Shown here piece after piece: positions 15,641 through 23,760 of a stretch of DNA of 64,000 nt (position 1 is its first letter; the number at the start of each line of letters is the position of its first letter). Origin of the DNA: Aneurinibacillus sp. Ricciae_BoGa-3. Lineage in GTDB: Bacteria; Bacillota; Bacilli; Aneurinibacillales; Aneurinibacillaceae. The translations under genes and the position numbers were made by a program. The notes beneath the pieces were generated by a model, which had not been told where the DNA came from, searched no databases, and saw only the letters and a list, made by a program, of their open reading frames with translations. The stretch covers positions 4,709,501 to 4,773,500 of the forward strand of contig NZ_CP116887.1 in assembly GCF_028421645.1 (NCBI RefSeq), given 5' to 3'.

Positions 15641-16722
15641 AATTCTACTCCACAAGAATCACACTTGAAAATTCGCTCAGATAAACTTAGCTTGTTTTTC
15701 TTGTACCCACAACATGAACATGCTTTTGAACTCGGATAAAAACGACTAACCATGCGTAGTTCAATCCCATATTCATTACACTTGGACGTCAACCACTCTT
15801 TAAAACGATAGAATTTTTGCTTGCGAATAGAATCAGCTAAGTGGCGATTTTTCATCAGACCTTTAACATTCAAATCCTCAATCGTTATATACTTCGGTTT
15901 GGCTTTTACCAAGGCATTAACGACGTATCTAACATATTCTTCACGAATATTAGCTAATCGAACGTGAAGTTTTTGAATCATCGCTATCTGTTTTTGTATG
16001 TTTTTATAGCAGGGTTCACCTCGTTTCTTTTTATATTCGTATTTTCGACTAAGTTTTCGTTGTTGTCGTTTTAATGATTTTTCTACCTTTTTAATTTTGG
16101 TAGTGTAGTTGATATTTTTGAATACGGTATGATTACTGCACACAGCAAAATGTTTAACTCCTACATCCACACCTACACCAACATGGGGATTAATTTGCGA
16201 GTTAACGAATTCAACCTCACATAGCACGGACACGAAAAACCTGCCTGCTTTATATGAAATTGTTCCACTGCTTACCTTCGCATTGTCTGGAATATATCCA
16301 TACTCTTTTAAACGAACCCAACCTAGTGTGGGTATTTTAATGCGATGCCTTTCCACTGTCCAATCCGTAGGATTATTCTTCGGAAAGTAGGCTTTTACAT
16401 CCTGATTTTTCTTTTTCTTAAATTTAGGAAACTTGCTCCAGCCTTTAAAAAATCTAATAAAAGCTTTTTCACCATTCATGACAGCTTGCTTAACTGCTTT
16501 ACTAGATACAAGTTTTATCCATTGGTCCTTTTCTTTGGTGTACTCATTGTTTAACCACTTGGAGAAATCCATACCGCTAAGGAATTTCTTTTCTTTTTCG
16601 TAATACGCTTTGTTCGTGGAAAGGTATAAATTGTAAACGTATCTACAAACACCGAGAGTTTGATGGGCTTTTTGACACTGTTTTTCATTCAAGATGATTT
16701 CGGTTTTGTATGCTTTCTTCAT
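15571..16722 (-). CDS. tnpB: RNA-guided endonuclease TnpB (IS607-associated)
   Basis: 383 residues, full length for the family. N-terminal OrfB_IS605 helix-turn-helix region (GVCRYVYNLYLS), then a RuvC-like nuclease with D in GVGVDVGVKHFAV, E in YITIEDLNVKGLM and D in GVELDRDFNASLNL. The last D follows a zinc finger (ACSCCGYKKN, FKCDSCGVEL). All expected catalytic residues are present. Family knowledge: TnpB cuts DNA guided by an RNA from the element's right end, favouring retention of the IS. The start ATG overlaps the tnpA stop. The partner recombinase is dead, so this TnpB now lacks a working mobiliser in cis. It is AT-rich relative to its neighbours. Confidence 0.92.
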   Translation of the reverse strand: MKKAYKTEIILNEKQCQKAHQTLGVCRYVYNLYLSTNKAYYEKEKKFLSGMDFSKWLNNEYTKEKDQWIKLVSSKAVKQAVMNGEKAFIRFFKGWSKFPKFKKKKNQDVKAYFPKNNPTDWTVERHRIKIPTLGWVRLKEYGYIPDNAKVSSGTISYKAGRFFVSVLCEVEFVNSQINPHVGVGVDVGVKHFAVCSNHTVFKNINYTTKIKKVEKSLKRQQRKLSRKYEYKKKRGEPCYKNIQKQIAMIQKLHVRLANIREEYVRYVVNALVKAKPKYITIEDLNVKGLMKNRHLADSIRKQKFYRFKEWLTSKCNEYGIELRMVSRFYPSSKACSCCGYKKNKLSLSERIFKCDSCGVELDRDFNASLNLKNATEYTFITRR

Positions 16723-17317
16723 AGATCAGCATCTTCTTTCAGTTTTTTCTTATATTTTCTTAGACCGTAAATGCGACAAGAAAAAACATGAATGATTGAA
16801 ATTAAGTCTTGAACGAGTTCTTCTTCTGGTGAGAGAGATTCATTATTCACAATTAAAATTTCTACCCCACATTTGCGTAAAAACTTCTGCAAATGTTTTA
16901 TATCCAAAACGACAAAGCGATCTTTATGAGAAATGATGATTGTCTTTATTTCTCTTTTTTGAGCTAAATCTTAATTCCATTTTTTACGTTTGTAGTTAAG
17001 CCCACTGCCAACATCAGTAAAAACTTCATCTACGATGATTCCTTTTGCGTTTGCATGCTGTGTTAAAAACTCAATTTGATTGGTTAAATAATCTTTTTGA
17101 CCTCGATTAGATACTCTAGCGCAAATAATTGTTTTGACCTACTTTATTTTCTTCCGAAATCCCCATGTATTCTCGGTACTGCGTTTCTGTGTAATATCCT
17201 CCTTCCTTAAGTGTTTCGGTGAGCAATTATTTTACCTTAGTTATCTCATCGTTGAAGCGTTAAAACCGTGACACCAAGCATCGAAGCAAACTCTTTTGGC
17301 TTGTATATCTTTTCCAT
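16719..17317 (-). pseudogene. tnpA: IS607-type serine recombinase TnpA, decayed
   Basis: Starts MEKIYKPKEFASMLGVTVLT, LQR (MerR-like HTH), then hits TGA and TAA where W and E would be (QR-D-N-G). Further on, YYTETQYREYMGISEENK, then LTNQIEFLTQHANAKGIIVD and EVFTDVGSGLNYKRKKWN can be read through frame changes and stops. The C-terminal part, DIKHLQKFLRKCGVEILIVN and SPEELVQ-type residues ending YGLRKYKKKLKEDADL, is open from 16907. At least four stops and one indel make it non-functional. Confidence 0.85.
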
Positions 17318-17635
17318 GATTGCATTATATCCCATTTCATAATATTTGATTATGTTTTATTTACTGTTTTACTCCTCCTTCTCCCTATAACAAAGTGCTT
17401 ACACATTATTCAATATTATCACAGAAGTCGAGAAAATTGCTCATATTTCACCAACTTTTTCCTATAAGACAAACACTAAGTGCGCCCTCCCAGGTGATGA
17501 TTTTCCATTGTATTTCAGGCCCTTTAAATTCCTTCGTGTCCATTTCTAGCTTCTATTTCGTTCATTATTTTGTGGTAAAGTGAGTAGGAGACATCCTAGA
17601 TGATGTCTGCATGAAATCATTCTGGAGGTATTCAC
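17318..17635. other. intergenic region between the IS607 remnant and the lipoprotein gene
   Basis: AT-rich. No ORF or RNA gene is supported. Near the right end a strong ribosome site (GGAGGT) precedes the lipoprotein GTG. The promoter was not resolved. Confidence 0.4.
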
Positions 17636-18172
17636 GTGGACAAGAAATTTGTGTACCTGGGATTAACGACGTTCATAGCCGGCGCACTGGCGGTAGGCTG
17701 CAGCAGCAAAAATACAGCTTCACAGGCTTCGTCTGCTGATAGCCTATCTGCCAGCCAATCTTCTGCTTCTGCCACAGGGCAGCAAGCTTCTAATGGAAAC
17801 GATAAAACGAAAGCAGCTGAAGTTGTGAAACAATACATGGCTGCCCAGGGCAACATCAGTTATAAGGACCCGTCTTCTTACCATGCCGGCGATAAGTATT
17901 TGACGCCCAATCTGGCGAAGTCCCAGCAGCAGAGTGAGAGCGGAAAATTTAAGTTTATTACCGCCAATAAACTCTCAGTAAAACAAGAAAACGTCAAGAT
18001 TACCCCTCTTGCAGAAAAGAATGGGGCGTATGTTTTTGAAGTTACTGCCCATACGACCTATCACAGCGACAAACAAAACAAAGATCTTGGAAGCTCAAAC
18101 ATCGATGAGGAGATGACGGTAACTAACAATAAAGGCACACTGCTCATCAACAGCATCCAAAATCATAAATAA
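17636..18172 (+). CDS. putative lipoprotein of unknown function
   Basis: 178 residues from a GTG preceded by GGAGGT. The N-terminus MDKKFVYLGLTTFIAGALAV ends in a lipobox with Cys 22 (LAVGCSS), followed by a Ser/Ala/Gln-rich linker (residues 23-65). The remaining domain (KAAEVVKQYMAAQGNISYKD to LLINSIQNHK) resembles small nuclear-transport-factor-like folds by its helix-then-strands order, but I do not recognise the family. It is one of few plus-strand genes, and stands alone with a terminator. Confidence 0.75.
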   Translation: MDKKFVYLGLTTFIAGALAVGCSSKNTASQASSADSLSASQSSASATGQQASNGNDKTKAAEVVKQYMAAQGNISYKDPSSYHAGDKYLTPNLAKSQQQSESGKFKFITANKLSVKQENVKITPLAEKNGAYVFEVTAHTTYHSDKQNKDLGSSNIDEEMTVTNNKGTLLINSIQNHK

Positions 18173-18192
18173 ATCCCTTTCTATTAAGCATA

Positions 18193-18230
18193 AAAAAACT
18201 CCTCGGAAAGTGATCACCGAGGAGTTTTTT
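18193..18230. terminator. bidirectional terminator between lipoprotein and GNAT genes
   Basis: AAAAAACTCCTCGG and CCGAGGAGTTTTTT form a 14-bp perfect stem with a 10-base loop. It can serve both converging genes. Confidence 0.9.
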
Positions 18231-18274
18231 GCGTTGTTTAACGCTATAACGACACGAAGTAAATGTCTTTTAAT

Positions 18275-18904
18275 TTAACTAAACTTATCAAATGATTTAT
18301 TGGCTAAATTACTCCACATATATACAGTAGGAATTCCTGAATTATTCATTACTGGTTTTTTCGTTTTAATTTTACTGAATCCATTACGCGAATATAGTTG
18401 TATTAATCTCTTTTGCTCATTCGCTATTTCATCTGCATAAAATTCACCTTCAGGATGCACCATTAACATCACATAATCAGCGCGAATTTCTTCTTTGAGA
18501 CATTTTAATAATAACCACAAATATGGTTTAGTTAACCCCCTTCCTCTGTATTGCGGGAATAATTCAAAATGATGGAGATAAGCAATCGTTCCTTTATCTT
18601 TAACTAAATGAATCATTTCAGAAGTTAATAAATTCTTTAGAATTTGAAGTTCATTATACCGTAAAGCAGATGCGTTTTTTAAAGCGTACTCTACATAATC
18701 TGTTAATGACCCTGAAATCCATTTTTCATTAAAAATTTGCAAATTGGCTCGCCCTACTACTTCTTCGTGCTGGTAGACACCGTTACCGGTCACATCACCA
18801 GCTAATTCTACATCTAAAAAGATAACGTCCGAAATTTCCTTTTGTAATTTTATTGTGGGGGTGAAAATCACTTCATTTTGTGTTGATGTAGGTTCCATTG
18901 ACAT
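18275..18904 (-). CDS. GNAT-like N-acetyltransferase family protein
   Basis: About 209 residues from the ATG at 18902-18904 (MSMEPTSTQNEVIFT), which follows GAGGAG; an upstream in-frame start at 18961 lacks a good ribosome site. The central block LHHFELFPQYRGRGLTKPYL matches the acetyl-CoA pyrophosphate-binding loop (Q/R-x-x-G-x-G) of GNAT enzymes, and a C-terminal YSRNGFSKIKTK fits the family's last strands. The substrate is unknown. The gene is clearly AT-richer than its neighbours, so it may be acquired. Confidence 0.6.
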   Translation of the reverse strand: MSMEPTSTQNEVIFTPTIKLQKEISDVIFLDVELAGDVTGNGVYQHEEVVGRANLQIFNEKWISGSLTDYVEYALKNASALRYNELQILKNLLTSEMIHLVKDKGTIAYLHHFELFPQYRGRGLTKPYLWLLLKCLKEEIRADYVMLMVHPEGEFYADEIANEQKRLIQLYSRNGFSKIKTKKPVMNNSGIPTVYMWSNLANKSFDKFS

Positions 18905-19074
18905 ACTTTTAGACTCCTCTTCAAAAAGGTGTAAATGCTTAATGAAAAATAATAAGCCCAAAATGTGTCAGAAGTACGTCAAGAACTTTTATACAGACCT
19001 TTAAGCACACAGAACAATTGTCTTTACTACCGCAAAATGAAACTTAATGATTTTTTGTCGTGCAGAATCGTAGC

Positions 19075-19107
19075 AAAAAGGCCTGCCGGTAAATTCCTGG
19101 CAGACCT
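19075..19107 (-). terminator. terminator of the DUF421 gene
   Basis: AGGCCTGCCGG pairs with CCTGGCAGACCT (one mismatch); the minus strand continues with T5. Confidence 0.75.
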
Positions 19108-19153
19108 CAATCGACAACTTAAGGTTGATCCTTATTGCAGCAAAATCTTACCC

Positions 19154-19852
19154 TCAATGCAAATTATCTTCTCTTTTATCAACGTACAAGGTGCCATCTC
19201 TCTGGATTTCAGCATAAAACACATCCAGTGTGGAACTGGCTCCTGCCCGTTTGATCTGTTCCTGCAGCCAATTCTCATCGAGGTGCAGCTTCGCCAAATT
19301 TTCCCGGTTGATTTTTCCGTCTGAAATGAGTTCAGTTGGAATGGGAAAAAGGTTGATTTTACTCTGCTGGATATTCAAATCGCTTCGGGTCGCTGGTTGC
19401 TCACTTTCCTTCTTTAGGACGGATAGTTTGCCGTCGATTTCAAAGATGGCATATTCGACATCTTCAATGGAGAACACATCCTTTTGGCGCAGCATCGCAA
19501 GCAGCGTATTGATTTCTAACCGTGCATCCCGCAAATGCTTCTCCAGAATTTTTCCCTGCTTAATTAAAATGATAGGCTGTCCATTAAGCAAACGCCGAGC
19601 GTTTTTGGATTTGATGCTGATGAATCCCGTGATAAGCGTAAGCAGTGCCCATCCCAATAATGCCAGGAGGCCTCCTTTGAGGTCGATGCTCTTTTCTAGC
19701 GTGACAACAGCAGCAATATCACCAATCGCAATCGCGGATATAAAATTAAAAAAAGTGAGCTGCCCGATTTCTTTTTTCCCCATGAGCCTTGTCAGGATCA
19801 ACAGGGCAAAAAATGAGCACACAACCCGTACTGTTATTTCAGCTACACTCAT
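19154..19852 (-). CDS. DUF421-family membrane protein (YetF/YrbG-like)
   Basis: 232 residues. Three N-terminal membrane segments (VRVVCSFFALLILTRLMG, FNFISAIAIGDIAAVV, GGLLALLGWALLTLITGFI) are followed by a cytosolic domain with ARRLLNGQPIILIKQGKI and LRQKDVFSIEDVEYAIFEID. The block TRLMGKKEIGQLTFFNFI is typical of DUF421. Length and order fit YetF relatives; the biochemical role is unknown. Single gene with its own terminator. Confidence 0.88.
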   Translation of the reverse strand: MSVAEITVRVVCSFFALLILTRLMGKKEIGQLTFFNFISAIAIGDIAAVVTLEKSIDLKGGLLALLGWALLTLITGFISIKSKNARRLLNGQPIILIKQGKILEKHLRDARLEINTLLAMLRQKDVFSIEDVEYAIFEIDGKLSVLKKESEQPATRSDLNIQQSKINLFPIPTELISDGKINRENLAKLHLDENWLQEQIKRAGASSTLDVFYAEIQRDGTLYVDKREDNLH

Positions 19853-20240
19853 TTTAAAGACTCCTTCCGGTTACTACCTGCAAGCTGGAAAGGGATTCCT
19901 ATCCACGGAATCATGCTAATCTATCCTTATTATTCCTACGATTAGACAAGTAATAACCGTTAGACTGGCTCCGCAATTTGTTGTGGTAGCTGTACAAAAG
20001 TCGAGTCATTTCTTCACATTGCCAACCATTTGAATCAACATGTAAAGCATCGTTTCAATTCCGTTGCACCTTTGTTCGTTCTGCCGCATGCCGGGTGCAT
20101 ACAAAAAAGGCCTGCCGGGTTTATGCCTGACAGACCTTTTTCAATCGATAATCCTTTTGTCAAGTTTGTTACTTCTACATCGCTCCATCTAACGTCAGAT
20201 GATCCATGACATGCTGTGTAGTTATTTGTAGATTGATCCT
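19853..20240. other. intergenic region with one terminator
   Basis: A terminator-like hairpin lies at 20103-20141 (see separate entry). Otherwise no ORF or RNA could be supported. Confidence 0.4.
20103..20141 (-). terminator. terminator downstream of the rpn-like gene
   Basis: AGGCCTGCCGGG and CCTGACAGACCT form an imperfect stem with A and T runs on both sides, so it could act in either direction. Its stem sequence resembles the DUF421 and murA terminators. Confidence 0.65.
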
Positions 20241-21170
20241 TTACCCCCTATGCAACTGTTGAATCTGCTCAAGCGTAAGCTTTGTGACTTCTGCTAGCAT
20301 TTTTTCATCCAGACCTTTAGCTAACAAGGTTCGGGCCATTGCCCGCTTCTCTTCTATTCGCCCCTCATGAAATCCTTCCTCATACATTTCCTGCGTTTTA
20401 CGCGCGTACTCCTGTTTTATGCGATCGTACTCCTGCTGCCTTCGCTCATTCTCTGCGATGATAGATAATCTATCCATCATCGCCTTATGGCGCGCTTCAT
20501 ATTCCCGTCTTGCGTCCGGATCACGGCTTAAGTTCTCCCATTTCTCCATTGCCTCATGCAACGCTGGATTATCCATGGCGCGTACCTCCAGTTCTTTCCG
20601 TATTCCCTCATTATCTCCTGCTTCAAGTAGCAGTAACCATTCTACCAGCTCGTCATCGCCAAAACCAATTCGTTTTTCTCTCCATAGCTTGACCAGTTTT
20701 GGCAACTCCACCAAATGAATCTCAAGCGTATCATCCCAGCGAAATCCTTCTTGACGTTCTTTTACATCGAATATGAGATGATAGCGTTCTTCAGTCTCAT
20801 TGAACAGTGAAAAACCCGTTATGATGATACAAATCGTTCGCGGAAGCGTATTATTATTTTCATTTTTCTGAATGTCCTCGATGTACATTCGGCTCCAGTA
20901 ATACAAAGTACGCTTTGGCAGGTTATGTTCGTTTGCAAGCTGAATCTTTACGTTGACTTTGCTTCCATCATCAAGCTGAGCGTGAATGTCTAGAATCGCA
21001 TTCTTGTCATCCTGGTATTCCCTGCCCATCTCCTTATCCAGCAAGGTGATTCCCATTATTCGTTTGTCAGGTGGCGGCTTGATCATTGCATTGAGGAAGG
21101 CTATTAGAATGCGTTCATTTCCCCGTGAACCGAACAGTTTCTTAAAGGCGAAGTCAACATACAGCTTCAT
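20241..21170 (-). CDS. Rpn/PD-(D/E)XK nuclease-family protein, catalytic Glu apparently replaced
   Basis: 309 residues from the ATG at 21168-21170 (MKLYVDFAFKKLFGSRGNER), which follows GGAG; the reading is open to 21200. Family features: VDFAFKKLFG start, NAILDIHAQLDDGSKVNVKI and KRTLYYWSRMYIEDIQ. The nuclease motif is normally D...xExQ (such as INIEIQ). Here it reads VNVKIQ, so the Glu is Lys and activity is doubtful. A charged helical tail (EEGFHEGRIEEKRAMARTLL) is usual. Members have been described as recombination-promoting nucleases. A small ORF precedes it. Confidence 0.8.
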   Translation of the reverse strand: MKLYVDFAFKKLFGSRGNERILIAFLNAMIKPPPDKRIMGITLLDKEMGREYQDDKNAILDIHAQLDDGSKVNVKIQLANEHNLPKRTLYYWSRMYIEDIQKNENNNTLPRTICIIITGFSLFNETEERYHLIFDVKERQEGFRWDDTLEIHLVELPKLVKLWREKRIGFGDDELVEWLLLLEAGDNEGIRKELEVRAMDNPALHEAMEKWENLSRDPDARREYEARHKAMMDRLSIIAENERRQQEYDRIKQEYARKTQEMYEEGFHEGRIEEKRAMARTLLAKGLDEKMLAEVTKLTLEQIQQLHRG

Positions 21171-21238
21171 CCACTTCCATCTCCGTAGCTTGTGTTCCAT
21201 TTCATCAAGCCGTCCGTTTACTTCTTCACGATAATCCC

Positions 21239-21358
21239 TTAGATCATTTGCGGGTTCTTGAACTTTCGTATCAGATCCCTCGTCGCATCAATTTGCTCAA
21301 ACATTTCAGCTAACGTTCCAAGCATATCTTCGATGCGGTTGAATCTTTCCTCACTCAT
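21239..21358 (-). CDS. small coiled-coil ORF upstream of the rpn-like gene (possibly frameshifted)
   Basis: 39 residues, MSEERFNRIEDMLGTLAEMF then EQIDATRDLIRKFKNPQMI, starting at 21358 after AAGGGGG. In another frame the sequence past RK reads VQEPANDLRDYREEVNGRLD and continues EMEHKL into the 5' end of the Rpn reading, which would extend the coiled coil. A one-base slip is therefore likely, although a genuine short peptide is possible. Confidence 0.5.
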   Translation of the reverse strand: MSEERFNRIEDMLGTLAEMFEQIDATRDLIRKFKNPQMI

Positions 21359-21409
21359 GCCGCATGCCCCCTTAAAAATTATCTGGATCCATTATAACAT
21401 CCGGGCAAT

Positions 21410-21745
21410 TAAAACATCGTGGGCCATGCCGCTCTCTTCTCTCCCCTCATAGAAGTTTTTACGGCCGCTTTGTGTAACAACTGGCGGACCGGCATTAGGG
21501 AATCTTGGTCAGTGGCAAGCGTAAGCGCAGGCAATGTCCTTAGATTCCTTTATACCGTTTAGGTGCAACATCTGGGTATCTCAATGATGGAGACAGTTGC
21601 CGGTCTTTTTCGCCCTTTGTTCCACACGCTCCACAGGGGGAAAGAAAGGTGCGGACATGTGCCTCACGATGTTTTCTTCTGTGTTTGGGACCGGAGGTCC
21701 CATTTAAAAAATCATTCAACGCACTTCAACAGTGTGAAGCACATA
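21410..21745 (+). repeat. intergenic structured repeat, copy 1
   Basis: Begins AAAACATCGTGGGCCATGCC and, after about 250 bp, closes with CATGTGCCTCACGATGTTTT, an inverted match of the start. Inside, GACCGGCA pairs with TGCCGGTC and GGAATCT with AGATTCC. A short GGGACC GGA GGTCCC hairpin and CTTCA...TGAAG follow. Copy 2 at 30653 matches along its whole length. Confidence 0.8.
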
Positions 21746-21759
21746 CGCTTTCCACATAA

Positions 21760-21795
21760 TAAAAAATGCCAGCAGATATGACGATCTACTGGCAT
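21760..21795 (-). terminator. alaT terminator
   Basis: ATGCCAGCAGAT and ATCTACTGGCAT form the stem; the minus strand continues with six T. Confidence 0.85.
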
Positions 21796-21812
21796 TATCC
21801 TACTGCTATCTT

Positions 21813-22991
21813 CTATTTTCTATTTTGTAGAAAGGCGTCAATTCGTTCTATCGCCATTTCGAGGTTCTCCATCGACGTTGCATAGGAGCAGCGGATATGC
21901 CCAGTGCATCCCGGCCCGAACACATGGCCCGGTACGACGGCGACCTTCTGTTCGAGGATGAGCTGCTCCGCAAATTCGTCCGCGCTCATGCCCGTCGCAT
22001 CGATCTGCGGGAATGCGTAGAACGCGCCCTCCGGTTTGTGGCAGGCAAGCCCTATCTGCTCGAATGCTTTCACGATATAGTTGCGGCGCTGGCGATAGCT
22101 TTCTACCATGCGGTCCTTCGCTTCCATCCCGCTGCGCAGTGCTTCAAGCGCCGCGATCTGGGCGGTAATGGGGGCGCACAGCATCGTATACTGGTGAATC
22201 TTCGTCATGGCCGCGATAATGTCCTCTGGCCCGGCTGCATACCCAAGCCGCCAACCCGTCATGGCGAACGCCTTCGAAAATCCGGAGAGGAGAAGGGTGC
22301 GATCCTTCATTCCCGGAAGCGCTGCAAAGCTGCTGTGACGCGTGTCATACGTCAATTCGGCATAAATTTCATCCGAGATCGCGATCAGGTCATGCTTCTC
22401 GATCACCGAAGCGATGCCGGCCAGCTCTTCCCGCGTCATAATGGATCCGGTCGGGTTATTCGGGAAGCAGAAAATAATTGCTTTCGTCCTGTCCGTGATT
22501 TTTGCCTCTAGCTGCTGCGGTGTTACTTTAAAATTCTGCTCAAGCTCGGTCTCCACCGGGACAGGCACCCCGCCGGCTAGCCGGATGACCGGGTCATACG
22601 AAACATAGCACGGTTCAACCACAAGCACTTCATCGCCCGGGTCGAGAATGGCCCGCAGTGCCAGGTCAATTCCTTCGCTGGCGCCTACTGTCACGAGTAT
22701 CTCTTTTGCAGGTTCATACACGGCCTGAAACGAAGAAGCCAGGTACTGGCAGATCTCTTCGCGCAGTTCGTAAAGCCCACTGTTAGAAGTATACGAGGTG
22801 TAGCCCCGCTCCAATGAATTAATGGCCGCTTCCCTCACGCCCCACGGCGTAACAAAATCCGGCTCGCCGACCCCGAGGGAAATAACGCCTTCCATCGAGG
22901 AAGCCAGTTCAAAAAAGCGGCGTATGCCTGACGGCGGAATCGTCTGTATCGTCTGCGACAGCCTGCCTTTGCGCTGGGAAATTGGGCTCAT
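21813..22991 (-). CDS. alaT: alanine/aspartate-type aminotransferase (class I/II PLP enzyme)
   Basis: 392 residues of the fold-type I aminotransferase family: N-terminal MEGVISLGVGEPDFVTPWGV, cofactor residues in CFPNNPTGSIM and DEIYAELTYD, the PLP lysine in LLSGFSKAFAMTGWRLGY, and the C-terminal substrate Arg in GHIRCSYATS. It overlaps by four bases (ATGA) with an Lrp-type regulator, exactly as in the alaR-alaT (yugG-yugH) pair of Bacillus, where AlaT makes alanine from pyruvate. N-acetyl-diaminopimelate aminotransferase (PatA) is a close paralogue and cannot be fully excluded. A terminator follows. Confidence 0.82.
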   Translation of the reverse strand: MSPISQRKGRLSQTIQTIPPSGIRRFFELASSMEGVISLGVGEPDFVTPWGVREAAINSLERGYTSYTSNSGLYELREEICQYLASSFQAVYEPAKEILVTVGASEGIDLALRAILDPGDEVLVVEPCYVSYDPVIRLAGGVPVPVETELEQNFKVTPQQLEAKITDRTKAIIFCFPNNPTGSIMTREELAGIASVIEKHDLIAISDEIYAELTYDTRHSSFAALPGMKDRTLLLSGFSKAFAMTGWRLGYAAGPEDIIAAMTKIHQYTMLCAPITAQIAALEALRSGMEAKDRMVESYRQRRNYIVKAFEQIGLACHKPEGAFYAFPQIDATGMSADEFAEQLILEQKVAVVPGHVFGPGCTGHIRCSYATSMENLEMAIERIDAFLQNRK

Positions 22992-23485
22992 GGTGATACG
23001 ACCATCCTTTTGTCGTCTTCAGGCTGCTCCAGAATAACACCGTCGTGTTTATATTTCTTTAAAATGAAGTGAGTCGTTGTCGAAATGACAGAATCCAGTG
23101 CCGAGAGCTTCTCGGATACGAAGCGGGCAACCTGGCGCATCGTCTTTCCTTCGATGACAACCGAGAGATCATATGCGCCCGACATCAGGTAAACGGATTG
23201 AACTTCCGGGAAACGGTAGATGCGCTCCGCCACATCATCAAACCCAACATCTCTTTTTGGCGTTACCTTGACATCGATCATCGCGGTGACCAGATCATTC
23301 TCCTGGACCTTTTCCCAGTTCACAATTGCCGGGTATTTAATGATAACCTTCTCTTTCTCCAGGCGGTTGATTGTCTCTTCGACTTCCTTAACCGGAACAT
23401 CCAGCATGGTAGCCATCGTTTCTGTCGTTCTTCTGCTGTTCTCCTCCAGCAGATGCAGCAGCTCTTTGATTTTGCTTTTCTCCAT
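22988..23485 (-). CDS. alaR: Lrp/AsnC-family regulator of the alaT gene
   Basis: 165 residues. N-terminal HTH (ELLHLLEENSRRTTETMATM, DVPVKEVEETINRLEKEKVI) and a C-terminal RAM ligand-binding domain (LVTAMIDVKVTPKRDVGFDD, VQSVYLMSGAYDLSVVIEGK). This is the usual Lrp layout, giving octamers that bind amino acids. Start at 23485 with GGAG seven bases away. It overlaps alaT, so the pair is co-transcribed and probably autoregulated. The symbol follows the Bacillus pair by context. Confidence 0.8.
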   Translation of the reverse strand: MEKSKIKELLHLLEENSRRTTETMATMLDVPVKEVEETINRLEKEKVIIKYPAIVNWEKVQENDLVTAMIDVKVTPKRDVGFDDVAERIYRFPEVQSVYLMSGAYDLSVVIEGKTMRQVARFVSEKLSALDSVISTTTHFILKKYKHDGVILEQPEDDKRMVVSP

Positions 23486-23534
23486 GGAATTCTCCTACCT
23501 CTCCAGTATAATTCTATTTCTTATAATCTTCAGA

Positions 23535-23760
23535 CAATTATAGGTGACTTCCTCCCCACACTAAAGTGATGGGCTTCCTTGTGGAGGCTCGGTAGTGACT
23601 TGCTCTGGCAGAGATAATATCTCACGACATGATCCGTTGTTCCATTTCTGACCTGCCTTCATCGCAGACACCATAGGTAATGTCACGCTTACCCTCCTGC
23701 AAAGGCTTTGCTCTGCGGGCACATAGTCTATCAAAAATGCCTTTCGGAATTTTCTACACC
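23535..23760 (-). ncRNA. candidate omega (reRNA) guide RNA and right end of the TnpB element
   Basis: Past the tnpB stop the minus strand has a GC-richer, hairpin-rich stretch ending in CCCATCACTTTAGTGTGGG, a hairpin (TTTA loop) typical of IS605-type right ends, then GGAGGAAGTCAC. TnpB guide RNAs end at this boundary. The RNA is inferred from family knowledge; the 5' end is not fixed. Confidence 0.45.

Larger units (their letters stand above)
15430..17340 (-). mobile_element. IS607-family element (tnpA decayed, tnpB intact)
   Basis: A serine-recombinase tnpA remnant is followed by tnpB with an ATGA overlap, the usual IS607 layout. The ends are approximate because IS607 elements lack terminal inverted repeats. 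It lies between the large SLH gene and a lipoprotein gene. Confidence 0.65.
21359..21812. other. intergenic region with structured repeat copy 1 and the alaT terminator
   Basis: Most of the spacer is repeat copy 1. No protein gene was supported; readings across it are short and unlike any family. Confidence 0.6.

Noticed and set aside
21685..21705. GGGACC-GGA-GGTCCC considered as a T-box or other riboswitch element
   Set aside because: It lacks the conserved T-box sequence and a following aminoacyl-tRNA or amino-acid gene in the right orientation; treated as part of the repeat.
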